DNA of 64,000 nucleotides from Cheilinus undulatus (lineage: Eukaryota > Chordata > Actinopteri > Labriformes > Labridae): contig NC_054885.1 in the NCBI RefSeq assembly GCF_018320785.1, positions 8,382,921-8,446,920 of the forward strand, given 5' to 3'. Shown here piece by piece: positions 34,821-45,404 of this stretch (position 1 is its first letter; every line of letters starts with the position of its first letter). The notes under the pieces are model-generated. The model was not told the origin of the DNA and made no database searches. It saw only the letters and a program-made list of their open reading frames with translations. The translations under genes and the position numbers were made by a program.

Positions 34821-35214
34821 CAGATAATCTCAAGTTTCCTGGTGTGCTTGTGAGGCGGCCTTGCCTCTGGCAATATGGCGGACACACTGACGTATCGCGG
34901 CAGCGGACAAACACAGCCAATGAGGCGTCTTTGTATATTATGTCTGTGATTTAGACCCAGGTGGTTTAACTTTTTGTGAAATAACTGTATGTCTATCTGT
35001 AAAGTTAAATAATTAAAGTAACCAAAATAAAACTAGGATATTTGGAAAAGCTGTATTTATATCCCTTGCTCTGTTTTACTTTAAAAAAAAAAAAAAACTC
35101 TTGAGGAGGAAAAAATGTCCTCATCTGAATTTGATCTACTTCCGCTCCATCGTCGGAACTTAAGTTCTGAACTACTGTAGAGACCCCAGGACTACGGTAC
35201 CTATTCCTAAACAT
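34821..35214. other. CpG-rich, promoter-like segment then AT-rich spacer
   Basis: At 34850-34920 the sequence is CG-rich, with CAATATGGCGGACA (YY1-like), a TGACGTAT CRE-like site and AGCCAATGAG (CCAAT box). No exon follows that I can support. It could be a displaced promoter or part of an unrecognised repeat. Confidence 0.3.
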
Positions 35215-35931
35215 AAGGGCTGAATGATTTTCAAAAATAATCTAATTGTGATTTTTTCCCCCCAAATATTGCGATTTAATATGCAATTGTTCTTAGGCTA
35301 ATGTTATGTATTTTTTGACAAATTCAAACAATAAATACTTTCATAAATAAGACCATGTGTATTGAAAACAATGACATTATTTCCAAAGCAATTAATCCAC
35401 AGCAGCATAGATCTGAATATGAAGGTGCAACAAGCTTTAAGCAATAAAGGAGGCGGCTGGGGTGGAGGAGGTGGGGCAGGCTACCAGCTGATCACAGCTG
35501 GGGTATGACTTTCATGAGGTATCTAAGCTTCATCAGTTTTAGACAGACTGAGCTATTTATGCTCATATTGTTTGAAGGTGCTATCATTTTTATGTTACTC
35601 GTTGATTAATAAAAACCTATGATGATTAAGAAAAACATGTTTTTGTAAAGAGTCCTTGGGTTTCTTGAAAAGCAGTATATAAATCCAAGATATTATTATG
35701 ATTATTATACATAAAACACAAAATGGAGGATTTTTGTAAACCATTATAAAAAAGTGAAACTTGAATGTTTGCATAATGTACGTAAACTCTCTGCTGCTGC
35801 AAAAAATTGATGTATTAAACTGGTATTTTGACACATTTCATGTCAAAGAAATATTGCTACTTCTGCGATTTGAAAATTGCAGCAGGCCATATTGCGATTT
35901 AATCTAATTTGCAACTAATTGCCCAGCCATA
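35215..35931. mobile_element. hAT element with exact target duplication
   Basis: The exact octamer CTAAACAT flanks it (35207-35214 and 35932-35939). Ends read AAGGGCTGAATGATT and, reverse complemented, TATGGCTGGGCAATTAG, a common fish hAT terminus. It is 717 bp long and without a transposase frame. Confidence 0.8.
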
Positions 35932-36269
35932 CTAAACATTTTGTAACCTTTATAGTCACTTTAGAATATTTTGAGTCTTGAGATTATTTTGGCTAACCTT
36001 TCTCCCTCCTGATATTCTCCCATTTTATTTACACAGGGCCCACGCCCTGTATAGTTATCTAAGTTTACACCAGTTAGCTTTAGCCTGCTATTGTAACATA
36101 TAGAAGAGCTAACATACACTGCATTATACCAACAAGCCTGTAGCATTAAGATATCATTTAAGCAGCTGAGGATAAGAATAGCTGTGTTTAGTTACATTAA
36201 AATAACACCGAAACCTTAAGCAGGCCAGTGTTAGCTATGAATCAACACCCAACATATAATGGTAACATT

Positions 36270-37325
36270 ATGGAAAACCAGTAAACTCACAAAACGCTTT
36301 CCTGTGAGTACATTCTGATAAACTATTCATTAAAAAGCGTTACCTCTGCTCACAGAGACGCCCAGACGTGATCTCAGGTCCAGCCTCAGTCTGATGACTC
36401 AACAACTTTAAACCGATCCTTGAAAATGAAACTGAAACCAAATCAGTACTAAAACTTTAGGACTCTGCTAAAATCAGTTCTTCTTACATAAGTGAGGCTG
36501 CTGATAGAGGCAGGTGTTAGATTTATGTTAGAGCAAGCTACCCTCTCATTTATACTTTTGGTATAAAGATAAAACTGCACTAAAAGAGTACTGCAGGCCC
36601 CTCTCTAACACAGTCTGGTGGCGCCCCCTGCTGCACAGCTGTGCTATAAGGCACGGTTGATCTCAATAGTAAAAATGCAGACAATTAAATGTGTATTCAG
36701 TTAAGAAAACGTCTTAAAATAATCTTTGAGTTAAAGAAGTCTGCTCCTGGGTCTGCAGATAAGACTTGAGAAAGAAAAAGAACAGGATTTACATCATGAG
36801 GAGAGATGCAGGTCTGAATCAGACTTTGGCTGATCGATTTATTTGTAACACATCTTTACAATAACTGCATTTACAGAAGTGTCTAGGAAGATTTCTTTCA
36901 ATTCAAACAGGCTTCTTCAATAGCTGAGAAATTCTAGAAACGTCTGAGTGCAGTTAGGGAAATATAAGAGGTTGATGCTCTGTATTTTTCTTCCAGCTAT
37001 ACATGATGATATTTAAATTGCGAGTGAAAGGAGGCCATTTTGTTGTGTATTTTTAATTAAATTCACGTTCACATTCAGCCAACTTTATTCATCCTAAAGG
37101 GGCAATTCAGTTTTTGCTGTCTATCCAGACCATACATGCATTCACAAAATGTCATAAACAATAATAAATAGTAGACAGAGATGCTCACTGACACGTTGAC
37201 CCCCCTCATGTGGCCCCTTTATTAGTGACACATGCAGGGTCTGGCGGATTATGATGCACATTTAAAAACAGCATCAATGAAAAGAAAATGTAAATAAAAT
37301 ACATAAAGGTGCATTCCAGCCAGAG
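36270..37325. repeat. Duplicated block SD1, copy 1
   Basis: This block matches 45952-47020 at roughly 95 percent or more by eye, including the promoter, the GGTGGCGCCCCCTGCTGCAC motif and the CATGTGGCCCC segment. It marks a recent duplication of an array unit. Confidence 0.8.
36344..36439 (-). promoter_or_regulatory. Array promoter P1: ISRE, leader exon and donor
   Basis: On the minus strand an exact ISRE (AGTTTCATTTTC within 36439-36422; + strand GAAAATGAAACTGAAACC) is followed by TTTAAA (about 36411-36406), an AP-1 site TGAGTCA (36401-36395), then a leader exon that ends in GAGCAGAG|GTAACG with the exon edge at 36344. ISREs bind IRF and ISGF3 factors. The arrangement is near-identical to P3 at 46019-46113. 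It can serve genes A and the pseudogene remnant downstream. Confidence 0.65.
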
Positions 37326-37335
37326 TACCAAAGTA

Positions 37336-38310
37336 GCAGTGATTTTAAGCTACACATCTACGTTGTCAACATAGCTAAGTTAGCTGTAGATATAGTGGCT
37401 ACGGATAATGTTGCTAAAACTCATGTTGCTAAAACTCACACTGATAAAGAACATGTTCGTAAAACCAAATCAGCCACTTGGCTAACAGAACAGCGTAGCT
37501 AACATAGCCTAAGCTAGGCTTACAATGCAGAAATGTAAGACACACATAGCTAAGCTACTTTCTCTAAAGCTCACGTTGCTAAAGTCAACTCAGCTATGTA
37601 AATAAGAGAACAACATAGCTCACAAATATAATTTTACTTTAAACACATACCTAAAGAGTTGTATGTCACAGCAGTGGCTACAGTTGCTTAAGCTCATATT
37701 TTTAAAGATAATTTCGCTAAATTGACAAATTGTGATATAACAACAAATACATAAATAGCTTTGGTATGCTAGCTTTAGCTACATTTGCTAAAGCTCAGGT
37801 TGCTAAAGCTATGTAAATAACAGAATGATTTTGCTAACGCTACATAGCTAACAGCTCACAAAGCTAAAGCAAAGCTTACAAAGCAGAAATAAAAGCTACA
37901 TCTCTACATTATCTACATAGCTAAGTTAGCCTTGGCTAAGTTGGCTAACTCTCAAGTTGCTTAAGCTACGTAGATAACAGAATTACATAGCTAACATAGC
38001 TCACAAAGCTAAAGTTAAGCTCACAAAGCAGCAATGTTAGCTACCTATGTTATCTAAATAGCTTAAGTTCATTTTAGCTTCATTGGCTAAAGATCGTGTT
38101 GCTAAAGCTACATTGCTAAAGAACATGTACCTAAAGCCAACTCAGCCACGTAAATAACAGAACAACGTATCCAAAGTTGCCAAAGATATGCTTACAAAGC
38201 AGCAATGTAAGCTACATATCTACGTAACTTAATCAAGTTAAGCTCCATTGCTAAAACCAACTCAGATATGTAGATAACAGAACGGCATAGCTAATAAATC
38301 TCATTTTAGT
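37336..38310. repeat. AGCT-dense repeat downstream of gene B
   Basis: Nearly 1 kb of degenerate units such as ACATAGCTAAGTTAGC, GCTAAAGCTCATGTTGCTAA and ATGTAGATAACAGAA. It lies just 3' of gene B; a similar tract lies 3' of gene C and another between D and E, so the tract travels with the gene unit. Confidence 0.8.
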
Positions 38311-38464
38311 TTAAAATCATATGAAGAGTTTTAATTCACACTGTCAAGTCCAATCCTAAAACCATAGTTTGGTTGAAACTATCAAATATTTTTGTTTCTC
38401 ATTAGATTTATCTGTCTCTTCATCTCCTTACATCTTTAGCTCCTCTTTGACAAACCAACTCAAC

Positions 38465-38470
38465 TTTATT
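38465..38470 (-). terminator. Poly(A) signal of gene B
   Basis: AATAAA on the minus strand lies about 30 bases after the gene B stop codon. In gene C the same context is present but the hexamer is changed (CAACATTTTTTGTTG). Confidence 0.5.
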
Positions 38471-38498
38471 TGTTGCTAAAATGTTGATTTATCTTGCG

Positions 38499-39482
38499 CT
38501 AATCCCTTGATCTTCTCTGCACTTTCCCACGGTCTCTCCTGATATCTAGAGAGCCTCTTTGATGAATCAGCTCTAGCAGATTTACTTCTACCTCACTGAA
38601 GTGTTTCTTAATCTCACTCTTCTGCTTCCCATACCTCTCATCATAATAGGCCTGAATGTATTGGTCAGAGCTTCCGCACCCAATCAAATAGCCACAAGAC
38701 TCTTCGTCAAGTAGATATGTATCCCAAAATTGTGGCGGTGCATAGAAACCGCACTTTGACAGATCATTAAGGAAGTCGCACTTTCCTTTTATCATTTCTT
38801 CATGCTTTTTGAACACTGCATCCAAGTCTTCCTTGTATTCCTTGATGAGATTCTTTATGGGGTCGCAGTTTTGAGTCCCTCCAAGTCTCTCCAGGTGAAT
38901 CAGCATCTGGATGTGGAAGGCTGCCCCGTTCACCCAGATCTTCACGGCTTGATGGGACACATGACCGTTCACGACAATGGAGTCTTTCAGATCGGTGAGA
39001 GCCTGGCTCAGCTGTTTTTCAATGCCCTTGATTTCCTTCCACAGGTTTTCTCTGTCAGCGATGTACATGTTGTATCTTTTCAGACACTCGTTTATCAGAT
39101 TCCAGACCTTAGAGGCCTTCTCCTCAGCAAACACAGAACGCAGAGCCTCTTTGACGCTCTCCTTAGGTGAACTGGATGAAATGATTTCGATGAGGACAGC
39201 CACAGCCAGAGCTCCAAGCCCTGCCAGTTCAGGGTCTAACATGAAGGCAGCGAGCTTTTCAGCCAGGTTCTTAATGCAGTCTTCAGTGCAGTCTCTGGCC
39301 TCCTTTTGCAGCTTTTCATAGTGTTGTTTCAGACTTTCTGTAGAAGTCAGACTGCTGAACATCACAACGCTCTTGTTGACTTTAAGATCTGGACCTTTAT
39401 CAATTTTTTTTTTAAACTCTTCAATATCTTTCTTAGCCCTTTCGCTGAGGTTGCTTCTAGAGCTGCTGTTGTCATTCCCCAT
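38499..39482 (-). CDS. Array gene B: MGN-type helical protein (327 aa)
   Basis: The frame is intact from ATG (39480-39482). The coding exon begins at 39530 after the acceptor CTTTTTTTCAG. The N-terminus MGNDNSSS fits an N-myristoylation signal (Gly2, Ser6), so the protein may be anchored to a membrane. Hydrophobic stretches lie at residues 85-103 (ELAGLGALAVAVLIEIISS) and 181-199 (KIWVNGAAFHIQMLIHLER), separated by charged helices. Residues 235-279 are highly variable between copies, followed by the conserved YGKQKSEIKKHF and a C-terminal helix. I do not recognise the family, and no enzyme motif is visible. The best leader is P2 at 42710-42800. Its 5' flank resembles that of gene D (39531-39965 and 55668-56118). 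Confidence 0.87.
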   Translation of the reverse strand: MGNDNSSSRSNLSERAKKDIEEFKKKIDKGPDLKVNKSVVMFSSLTSTESLKQHYEKLQKEARDCTEDCIKNLAEKLAAFMLDPELAGLGALAVAVLIEIISSSSPKESVKEALRSVFAEEKASKVWNLINECLKRYNMYIADRENLWKEIKGIEKQLSQALTDLKDSIVVNGHVSHQAVKIWVNGAAFHIQMLIHLERLGGTQNCDPIKNLIKEYKEDLDAVFKKHEEMIKGKCDFLNDLSKCGFYAPPQFWDTYLLDEESCGYLIGCGSSDQYIQAYYDERYGKQKSEIKKHFSEVEVNLLELIHQRGSLDIRRDRGKVQRRSRD

Positions 39483-39530
39483 TATCTTCTTTTAAGGGTT
39501 GGATCAGAGGTGGAAGCTGTCTCTGTAACA

Positions 39531-40639
39531 CTGAAAAAAAGTAGAACATCTTGGTTATTAGTGCATTTTTTCTGATAAAACAAAAATTAAAGTAGACTGT
39601 GGTCAGAGCAGGAAAACAGAAAGCAACATTTGCATCCAGATAAGAGACATGAGCATAAAAAACAGCCTGAGTCTGAGACACTGGAACAGAGACAGAATTT
39701 AGTGTGAACAACATAATTCTACCAGAGCAACAAATAAAGTACGGTGCTTAAAAAAGTCGTCCTCCCATCAGATCACAATGTGATTTAAACCAAGTCATGA
39801 TAAGATGCTTTTGAAGACATCCATTCTTGAATAATGACTAAACCATGATCAGATTTATGAAACTCTAAACTTAAGAAACCTGCTGCTAAAGCCTTGGGCG
39901 CAGCGCTCCAACATTTTTGGAATTGGGGTTGTACATATTGAATTTACTTTACATTCAACTTTGAACTTAATTGTTTTAGCACACTTTAGGCCAGGGGTCA
40001 TCAAGTACATTTGCACAAGGGCCAGATTTATTCTGAACAGAAACCCTGGGGGCCAGACTTTCAAATACACAAAAATTAAAGAAATATTTGGTCTGATTGA
40101 AATATTATTTTAGTAGTATTTGTATTTTCTTTCAAAACGCAGGACATTTTACCAGTCATTACCAGTGAGATCTATCTCTATCCATCCCCCATTTTTGAAA
40201 CTTTTAACCCCTTTTCGATACTTTTTGCCAATTTTTTTCTTCTTTTACCATTTTTTGCAAGATTTTAACCCCTCTTAACTCCTTTTCCGGCATGTTTTAC
40301 CCACTCTTTTATCCATTTTTTGACACTTTAAACCCCTTTTCACTACATTTTTTTAAACTTTATTAATCCTCTTTTCCTTTTTTTCCTCTATGTTACCATG
40401 GAAACATGTAAAAATCCAAAATGACGGCATCCATTGAGGGGACCCTCCCTATGTATGAATTAAAGGTTTATTCTGAGTTTTTTTCCAAAATAGCTATTTT
40501 TGAATTTAAATGACTAAACACTTATTTAGATAGACCATGTTAGAAATGTTTTGCTTTATTTTACCAAGTTTGTTCAGCTAAATGCTACTAGGCTAAATAT
40601 TACACACTGCACCTTTAATAGAATTGTTTATTATTCTGT
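39531..40639. other. Intron of gene B with transposon ends and minisatellite
   Basis: 39531-39965 matches 55668-56118 and includes AACATTTTTGGAATTGGGGT, an end of the Tc1-type family at 22504-24054. At 39992 a hAT-type end CAGGGGTCATCAAGTAC interrupts the similarity with the D flank. 40180-40375 is the TTTTTGCC/TTTTAACCCC minisatellite. No right end of the hAT insertion was found. Confidence 0.5.
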
Positions 40640-40856
40640 GAGTTGCCTTCATGCCCATGGGCAAAGTGCTTCGATGTGTTTAGTTGTGTATGGATGTTGC
40701 CTGATGTTCAGTGATTCCTGCTGAGGTTCTTTTGCTCATACTTCTGGTAGTTTGTTGTTTTTCTTTTATCTTAGAGGCATTCTTTTATCACTCCATGAGT
40801 GAAGTGAAGTTATCCACTGAGTTAGAGTTTCCGCCCTTGACTTTAAGAGCTCTTAA

Positions 40857-41357
40857 AGTGGGGGTATTATGCCTTTTTTCAAAGCTTTACACATCTCTCT
40901 GATACCCACGTAGTAGCTTTACATGGTTTACAGCTCAAAAAACTCCTCATGTTTCTCACACTGGCATCCTGAAAAACCCTTATTTTAACCTATTTAAACC
41001 AGCAGCAGCGAAGGACAGAGTGGGATGTATCTGTTTGGTAAGTGTTGAATTACTGTGTTACTAAATGGCTTTGACAATGCTGGACTAATCCCTCACCTCA
41101 TTTAGCGGTGTATTTATTCATCTCTGTTCATCTTGTGTGTGTGTGTGTGTGTGTGTGTGGGGGGGGGGGGGGGGTCTGTTCGGCCTTGCTGGCAGCATCA
41201 GTTCGCTCCTTCGAAATCTCGTCTCGGGAAGATCTTGCAGTGATTCCCACATACGTTCATCTTGCGGTTTGAAAATTTACATACGTGAAGTATGGACACC
41301 CAACATTGTGACTTTATATTTATGTTTTAAAAATCAGAAAAGTATAATACCCCCTCT
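40857..41357. mobile_element. piggyBac-type MITE with TTAA target duplication
   Basis: The insert lies between two TTAA tetramers (40853-40856 and 41358-41361). Its ends are AGTGGGGGTATTATGCC and, reverse complemented, AGAGGGGGTATTATACT. The paralogous block has a single TTAA at 59333-59336 with no insert, which is a direct empty-site control. It is 501 bp, non-coding, and contains a (GT)n/(G)n run at 41133-41174. Confidence 0.85.
41133..41174. repeat. (GT)n followed by a 16-base G run
   Basis: Thirteen GT repeats pass directly into an uninterrupted G run inside the piggyBac-type MITE. The run length may be unstable or misassembled. Confidence 0.8.
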
Positions 41358-41878
41358 TTAAAGGACACATGGTGTTTATCCTTATCAGAATGTGTCACCT
41401 TGCTATGAGGTTGACTCTCTGCTTTGTTCTTGCCAGAGACCACAGATTTACGGAGTTATGGCAGCTCTGACACTTTCAAAAGTGCAATCTAAGGGTTAAA
41501 TTTAACTCTCTATATGAGTTAAACTAACAATGTCCATTTTGCTGTGCAATTTATTTCATTCTATTTGTGGCACTTTAACTGTTCGGAGACCGATTCTCTT
41601 GTTGATATTGCTCGATGATATGTTGATCTTTGTCGCTGTGAAGTGAAGGATTTCTCATTTGCTAAGTTGTGCATCCTCCCTCTTCCTCCCTTTCTTGCAT
41701 TTCTCTTTCAATTCCCTGCTGAGTGGAGCTAAAATGTGAGGAAACAACATAATTCATAAATCCATAAACACATGTGCATTGCTTATGTTTTTTTTTTAAA
41801 TGAGTTGGCTTTCCTTTAAACTTAACTTCATAAGGTTTATGTACAGTACAATAAACTACAGTTTATTTTTCTTAGAAG

Positions 41879-42141
41879 GTGCTGCTGATGTATTGGGTTC
41901 CCAGAATGCTTTGCATGCGTCCCCCGTCTGCTGGAAGCACAACCTGGAATACAGACAAAGTGTGAAAGAGATGATGGTTGCTGAATACCACTCTTGTGAC
42001 CTTAGTGATGAAGAAATTGAATATTTTGGTTCAATATATCTGCAGTCGTCACAGGTTGTCCAGTCAGAACAGGAATATGAGGAAATGACTCCAGTCACAC
42101 ACACTCTCTTTGAGTTTCCGCTCACTAATTCACTCAGATAA
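41879..42141 (+). CDS. Possible orphan terminal exon, unrecognised
   Basis: An open frame on the + strand follows an acceptor-like TTTTTCTTAG and runs for about 87 codons to a stop. The peptide has ordinary, non-repetitive composition (for example SVKEMMVAEYHSCDLSDEE), unlike the low-complexity frames around it. I recognise no family, and no upstream exon is identifiable. It could be a terminal exon, a retrocopy fragment or part of an unknown element. It lies on the opposite strand to the array genes. Confidence 0.3.
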
Positions 42142-42547
42142 AGCCGGAGGATTGTGTTTATGGATGATGTGGGTGTGTGGTTTCTGGAAATAAAAGAATA
42201 AAAAACCGGATTAAATAAAGTTTGTGCATGAATGATAAATATGATCATGTTTCTCACATATTAAGTCATTGAGCAACAAATCAACAACATTATGAGGAGT
42301 ACATATAGAAAGGAGCCTCTAAACTTTAAGGGAGTGTCATCATTTTACTAAGTCTATGCAGTATGCAAGAGGCTTTGTTCTGCTGTGGTCGAGCAGTATG
42401 TAATGCCGCACAGAAAGGCCTAGCCCTGTGGCATTTAAGGAAAAATGCGCCAACATTTATGACATTGTCAAAGACATCTAATTCAGTTCTGTCACTTTCA
42501 GCCAGATAGAGTCAGAGTGAAGTGTGTCAGTTATAATTTCAACTCAC

Positions 42548-42607
42548 CAAAGTGGTTTGGGGTCTTTCTGTTACCAGCCAGGGCTGAAATCCACCTGCTT
42601 ATGGCGA
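42548..42607 (-). other. Candidate second non-coding leader exon, copy 1
   Basis: On the minus strand a CTTTTTCAG acceptor and a TTTG|GTGAGTTG donor bound exactly 60 bp. The duplicate at 62177-62236 keeps both splice sites and the same length. It contains no open start in frame with the family protein. Confidence 0.35.
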
Positions 42608-42709
42608 CTGAAAAAGTCAGGCCCTTGTTTTCTAAATGAAATACAAGCTTAGAATGAGAACTGTCTGATTAGTAACAAAAGTTGCATCAAAAGTTTAGTC
42701 TTTGCTCAC

Positions 42710-42800
42710 CGATATGTGTCCAGATGTGATCTCCCTTTGTCTCTGCTGAGGGTTTAATGTCTGCTTTATAAAATGGATCGGTCAAAATGAAAGTGACACC
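42710..42800 (-). promoter_or_regulatory. Array promoter P2: TATA, degenerate ISRE, leader exon
   Basis: On the minus strand a TATAAA (42770-42765) lies about 50 bp before a donor (exon edge 42710, ATATCG|GTGAGC). The upstream motif GGTGTCACTTTC (42800-42789) is an ISRE with changes in the first half; the duplicate P5 has the exact form. This is the nearest leader for gene B. Confidence 0.55.
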
Positions 42801-42935
42801 AGATCTGCACAAGTAAACAAGTCTATTAATGGAAAGTTAAATAACAGTCTATTTATAGAAACGTAGAAAGATGGCCCATTTATGGAAGCCCATTCATGCC
42901 ACTTAAAAAAAAATAAAAATGAAAGTTAGGCAATT

Positions 42936-42969
<34 letters not shown>

Positions 42970-43899
42970 GAGTAATTGAGAGAGAAAAGTCATGATTATG
43001 AGAAAAGTAGAAATAATAAGATAAAAAGTCACAATTGTGAGATAAGACATCGATATAATGAGGAAAAAAGGTTGAAATTGTGGGATAAAAAGTCAAAATT
43101 ATGAGATGAAAGTCAAAATCATATTTTCAGCTTTTTAATCTCATAACTTTGACTTCTGACTCTTGGGAAGATGCTGGTGAATGAGGCCCATTTTTAAAAA
43201 GCTGCAATCACTTCTACACATACAGATAGAATGATGAACACTTTCAATGTTAAACGTTAAGCTTAATAGCAATTTACTACAGAAATGCAGAGATGGTTAT
43301 CAAAAATGATAGTTATTTGACAGCCGAATTAAAAAAAAAAGAAAAACCTGCAAAAAGCCACACTGGCAAGTTAATTTAAAGTCTTAGATGTTATACCTAG
43401 TCCAGCACAGATGAGCTAAAAGATAGGGCCATAAGACAAGATAAGATCAGATAAGATAAAATGAGATAAGATAAGATAAAGGGGCATAAGACAGATAAAA
43501 TGCAATCTGATAAGCTAAGAAAAGATAGGCTTAAATAATATATGATAAAACAAGATTAAATAAAATTAAAAATAACAACAAATTTCCCAAATTCTAATGA
43601 AAACGCCTGGACATTTTCAAACAAATTTTCCAAATTCCCATAAAAAAAAGAAATGCAAAGAAATTCAAAGCAAATTTCCTCCAGAACTTCCACTGAAACT
43701 CTCCTAAATATAAAACATTCTCCCCAAATTTCCTTACTTGAAATTTCCAAGCAAATTCTCTAAAATATCTGAATTCCCTCAAATTTTTTTAAGATTTATG
43801 AGCAAATTCTCTCAACTTTTCAAGAAAATTACTAAAACTACACTAGACATTCATTTTAATGATCAAAAAAATCTACTAGCAGGAATAATCACTATGTTG

Positions 43900-44290
43900 T
43901 ACACGGCGTTCCACATTATTATGCAAATGACATTTTCTCTTATTTTCCTAAATATTAATGCAAATGACAGAATATTTTTCAAGCCAGCCGTTGGAGCATA
44001 ATTCAAATGTTTTTGAACTAATTTCATAATGATAGCCATTATTTAAAAAAATAAAATTAAAAACCCCAAAATGCACTGTTCCACATTATTAAGCACAACA
44101 GAGTTTTAAAACATTTTCCCATGATATTGAAGTAATTTCACAAGTTCTCTGGAAAATGGGCAAAAATTTACACATAATGATGGGGAAAGAGAGTATAAAA
44201 TCTGCCGGTTTTGTCCCTTTTCTTCTGTATAACAGGTGTTTTAGTCAAATCATGCTCTCAACTGCAGCATATTCAATTAACTAAACATGG
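43900..44290. mobile_element. DNA transposon fragment (GTTCCACATTATTATGCAAA type)
   Basis: The segment starts exactly where the duplicated block ends and has internal repeats of GTTCCACATTATTA/TGCAAATGACA. Its right part matches 30045-30190. It is a common fish DNA-transposon type that I cannot assign to a superfamily with confidence. Confidence 0.55.
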
Positions 44291-44384
44291 ATTCTTGAAT
44301 TTTTTTTGGAAACTTGGGTCACGATCTGTAGTAAGACAGACTGGTGGGTCCTGAGGCTGGACCAGTTTAGATCCACTGGTCTAT

Positions 44385-44485
44385 AGGGACAAAAAAAGTT
44401 GCAAAGATTGGTTAAAAGCCGCAAAAAGATGCAAAAGTAATACAAATTGGGCAAAAAGTGGTGAAAGGGGGTTAAAAAGTGGCAT
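44385..44485. repeat. Short AAAAGTGG-type minisatellite
   Basis: A few units like GCAAAAAGTGGTGAAAGGGG belong to the dispersed 20-bp minisatellite family. Confidence 0.5.
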
Positions 44486-44698
44486 GAATATGTAATTTCA
44501 ACAGAACCAAGTAATAGTTTGACACAAGTTGTGCCCCAAATGAAGTGTTAGCCATTATGCTAGCACCAATGCCTCTGATCCAACACACACTGATATCATC
44601 AATAGATCAAAAGTGGAGAGGGCCCCTATTCTGGGTTTTTCAGGGACCCAGCCAATTTTGTGGACAGACCAGACCAGACCAGACCAGACAGCTCATTT

Positions 44699-44888
44699 AG
44701 AATGGACTGAAGCAAATGGAAAACTGTTCTGTGGTAAGATGAATCAAAATGTTAAAATGGACTAAAGATCCAGCTTGTTTTCAGCGCACAGTTCAAAAGC
44801 CTGTATCTCTGATGGTTGCCTATAATGTGGGCAGCTTAGACATCTATAGAGGCACTGTCAATGCTGAAAAGCATATAGAGGTTTAAGA
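44699..44888 (+). mobile_element. Tc1/mariner transposase fragment
   Basis: GGAAAACTGTTCTGTGGTAA and the following TCTCTGATGGTTGCCTATAA match the transposase remnant at 52205-52400. It ends at the inverted-repeat element that follows. Confidence 0.65.
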
Positions 44889-45404
44889 CAGTGTCAATTT
44901 TGTCAGCTATTTCAAGATTTACTCTTAGTTTTAGTCTTTAAATTAAATTCATTTTAGTTTTAGTCACTTTTTAGTCATTTCTGTTCATTTAGTTTTAGTC
45001 TTGTTTTAGTCCATAAAAAGTCCTCACATTTTAGTCTTTACTTTTAGTCCAAGCATTTATTTTCTTGCCTAAATCTGGTACCAAATCATGGTAGTGTGTT
45101 CTCTGCACCCTGCCAAACCTGGGGTCCCTGCTTTCTACAGCTGAGAGACAGAATAGCTACAGATGCATTGTTTTTTGACAGATTTACCCACAGTGGAGAA
45201 TTATCACTTATTTTGAATGTCAGACGACGACAAAATTACATTTTAGTCTAGTTTTAGTCATTTTGACAAAAACTAAACTTCGTTTTTGTCAGTTTTAGTC
45301 ATCCCAGATCTTTTTTTGTTAGTTTTAGTCTAGTTTTTGTCATGAAAAAAAGGCTGTCAATGAATATTTTTAGTCATAGTTTTATTTCAATGAAATTAAC
45401 ACTG
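44889..45404. mobile_element. 516-bp element rich in TTTTAGTC with CAGTGTYAATTT ends
   Basis: Ends read CAGTGTCAATTTTGTC and, reverse complemented, CAGTGTTAATTTCATT. The interior is full of TTTTAGTC motifs. It is a non-autonomous DNA transposon of a type common in fish; no target duplication was found. Confidence 0.65.

Larger units (their letters stand above)
40640..41580. repeat. Duplicated block SD2, copy 1
   Basis: 40640-40856 and 41362-41580 match 59143-59336 and 60075-60320. The two copies are interrupted at different points by different insertions (a piggyBac-type MITE here, an unrelated insert at 59346-60074). Confidence 0.75.
42384..43899. repeat. Duplicated block SD3, copy 1
   Basis: This block matches 62002-63560 throughout, from GTGGTCGAGCAGTATGTAAT to the AAATCTACTAGCAGGAAT end. 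It includes promoter P2, a candidate 60-bp leader exon, an (AAT)n run at 42938-42969 and GATAA repeats at 43435-43560. Confidence 0.8.

Noticed and set aside
37336-38310. AGCT-rich tracts as immunoglobulin switch-like regions
   Set aside because: AGCT density is suggestive, but there is no immunoglobulin gene, fish lack classical switching, and the same repeat occurs in an nr1d1 intron.
38499-39482. Assignment of the array to the fish rapunzel family
   Set aside because: Tandem arrangement, single coding exon and helical content are similar, but I could not match the sequence itself to rapunzel motifs from memory, so no name is given.
42926-42970. Short tandem repeats as a CRISPR-like array
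   Set aside because: Plain (AAT)n and (GATAA)n microsatellites without spacers, in eukaryotic DNA.
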